A stretch of 6,535 bases of DNA from CAZKTS01 sp964555735 (GTDB lineage: Bacteria > Actinomycetota > Acidimicrobiia > IMCC26256 > PALSA-555), in NCBI GenBank assembly GCA_964555735.1, contig CAZKTS010000319.1, forward strand, positions 1 to 6,535, read 5' to 3'. Shown piece after piece: positions 5,325 to 6,535 of the stretch. Each line of letters opens with the position of its first letter. The stretch's first letter is position 1. The notes beneath the pieces are model-generated. The model was not told the DNA's origin. It searched no databases and was given only the letters and a program-made list of their open reading frames with translations. Position numbers and translations under genes: made by a program.

Positions 5325-6044
5325 CTAACCAAGCGTGAGGCGGCGGAAGCCTTCGGCGTAGCGGACACCCGCGGCGCGGCCGGCCTCCTCGGCGCTGGTG
5401 CGCAGGAAGTCGCGGAACCAGTCGCCGGTCTCGGTCAGCTGGCTGGCGTGGCAGAACAGCGCGTCGATCTTGCGCTCGAGCGTGGGCGAGATGTCGACCC
5501 AGCAGTCGGGCTCGAGCGTCCCCGAGAGGTACACCGCCCGCACGTGATGCGTGCCGAGCCCCTCGCGCAGGTGCTCGGGGAAGTAGTGCGGGTTGCCGGC
5601 CGACGGCGCGACCGCGTCGAGCGTCGCCCAGCCGGTCACCCGGTGGTCGCGGTGGTTGAAGTAGGAGTCACCGAAGAACACCGCGGTCGGATCGGGGCAG
5701 AGCACGGCCTCGGGGGCGAGCTCGCGGACGTAGCGGGTGATCGAGCCGCGCAGCGCGGCATCATCGACGAGCTCCCCGTCACCGTGCTCGAGATGGAAGT
5801 GCCCGGCGAAGCCGAGGGTCGCTGCCGCCGCGGCGGTCTCCTCGATGCGAGAGCGAGCGAGCGCGTCGAGATCCGCGTCGGGGTCGCTCGTGCCCTTGTC
5901 GCCGCGCGTGGTGATGAGCAGCCACACCTGCGCACCGGCATCGGCCCAGCGCGCGAGCGTGCCACCCGCCGAGATCTCCGGGTCGTCGGGATGTGCGTAG
6001 ACCGCGAGCGCGCTCGCGGGAGCGCTGTCGTCGAGCGCCGTCAC
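5325..6044 (-). CDS. PIG-L/LmbE family deacetylase
   Basis: A 239-residue zinc-dependent hydrolase of the family that removes N-acetyl groups from glucosaminyl compounds and related small molecules (MshB and Mca are actinobacterial examples). The signature AHPDDPE is at 17-23, with His18 and Asp21 as expected zinc ligands and Asp20 as the likely general base. The second metal motif is NHRDHR at 130-135. ITTRGDKGTSDPDAD at 44-58 matches the usual TxGxxG loop region. The GTG at 6042-6044 is the last possible start before the AHPDD strand and overlaps the SDR stop as GTGA; a GTG one codon earlier is equally possible. No well-spaced ribosome site is visible, so it is probably translated by coupling. 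It is not clearly MshB or Mca, so mycothiol metabolism is only one option; other glycan or amide substrates are possible. Confidence 0.92.
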   Translation of the reverse strand: MTALDDSAPASALAVYAHPDDPEISAGGTLARWADAGAQVWLLITTRGDKGTSDPDADLDALARSRIEETAAAAATLGFAGHFHLEHGDGELVDDAALRGSITRYVRELAPEAVLCPDPTAVFFGDSYFNHRDHRVTGWATLDAVAPSAGNPHYFPEHLREGLGTHHVRAVYLSGTLEPDCWVDISPTLERKIDALFCHASQLTETGDWFRDFLRTSAEEAGRAAGVRYAEGFRRLTLG

Positions 6045-6535
6045 CACTCCAGGCCGAGCGTCGCGCGCATCGCGGCTTCGAACTCCTCGTCGGTGCTCGT
6101 GCTGCGGACCGCGAGCACCATGGCGGCGTCCGCGCCGGCAGGCCAGCGCAGCTTGGGCTCCGTGCTCTCCGTCGCGTCGGCGATGATCTCGGCGACGGGC
6201 TCGGCCCCCGGCGGATCCTCGCCGCCCACCAGCACGCCGCGCGCCGCCTCCCACTGACGGTCGAGCTCGTCGTACGGAGCGTCCTCCAGCCCGAAGCGCG
6301 CCACGTTCCCCCGGAACCCGGTCTCGAAGACGCCGGGCTCCACGAGGCGGACGCGGATGCCGAAGTGGCCGACCTCGTAGTGGAGCGCCTCCGACAGTCC
6401 TTCGAGCGCGACCTTCGAGGCCGAGTAGAAGCCGTCGAGGGGCGGCGCGATCCGACCGGCCAGCGAGGTGACGTTCACGATCGTGCCGCCACCGCGCTCG
6501 CGCATCCCGGGGAGCACCGCCTGGATCATCCGCAC
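6041..6535 (-). CDS. Short-chain dehydrogenase/reductase, C-terminal part (5' end outside window)
   Basis: The reading frame enters from the right edge, so the N-terminal Rossmann NAD(P) site and the start codon are not in view; the GTG at the edge is an internal Val. The visible 164 residues begin in the helix before the catalytic strand. Visible residues 19-24 read IVNVTS, giving the catalytic Ser24; Tyr37 and Lys41 follow in FYSASKVALEGL, the correct YxxxK spacing. VRLVEPGVFETGF at about 62-74 is the usual PG-T loop after the active site. The last 60 or so residues (from about EWEAARGV-type sequence to GLEW) are the variable substrate-side tail. Classical SDRs oxidise or reduce alcohols and ketones; the substrate is unknown. 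It is followed directly by the PIG-L gene with a 4-base overlap. Confidence 0.93.
   Translation of the reverse strand: MRMIQAVLPGMRERGGGTIVNVTSLAGRIAPPLDGFYSASKVALEGLSEALHYEVGHFGIRVRLVEPGVFETGFRGNVARFGLEDAPYDELDRQWEAARGVLVGGEDPPGAEPVAEIIADATESTEPKLRWPAGADAAMVLAVRSTSTDEEFEAAMRATLGLEW

Noticed and set aside
5448..6257. Plus-strand open frame of 269 codons opposite PIG-L
   Set aside because: The opposite strand has intact zinc motifs and correct family length; this frame is its mirror.

Overview
This is GC-rich DNA with many GTG starts, tightly packed genes and an actinobacterial gene repertoire (DUF3040 protein, TgpA-type transglutaminase with a C-terminal DUF4129 region, actinobacterial-style Pol IV). 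An actinobacterium is very likely. A member of the Acidimicrobiia or a related deep lineage is my guess only, since the window has no rRNA or other phylogenetic marker. I see no tRNA, rRNA, CRISPR array, transposase, phage gene or attachment site, and base composition looks uniform.

Layout from left to right. (1) 1-1182, plus strand: the 3' part of a membrane-anchored transglutaminase-like protein. It converges on (2) a minus-strand block read right to left: a Nudix hydrolase (4853-4341), DNA polymerase IV dinB (4344-3088), a Gfo/Idh/MocA oxidoreductase (3091-2036), then after a 74-base gap a two-helix DUF3040 membrane protein (1961-1578) and a MerR-type regulator (1571-1128). The first three genes are joined by 4-base GTGA stop/start overlaps and the last two are 6 bases apart, so the block looks like one or two transcripts. 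(3) A 30-base divergent promoter region (4854-4883) separates the Nudix gene from (4) a small two-helix membrane protein on the plus strand (4884-5231) that appears to be leaderless. (5) 5232-5324 is a GC-rich, hairpin-forming spacer between convergent genes. (6) 6535-5325, minus strand: an SDR oxidoreductase whose 5' end is outside the window, coupled by another GTGA overlap to a PIG-L/LmbE-type deacetylase.

Functionally, the Nudix-dinB pair could link nucleotide or metabolite clean-up with translesion synthesis, but the Nudix substrate is unknown. The transglutaminase is normally a partner of MoxR and DUF58 proteins, which should lie to the left. The SDR/deacetylase pair looks metabolic and its substrate cannot be read from sequence. 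The gene content is largely conventional. The points most worth a second look are the altered Nudix box, the palindrome-centred divergent promoter, the coupled Nudix-dinB-oxidoreductase operon and the structured spacer at 5232-5324. I found no convincing undescribed system.
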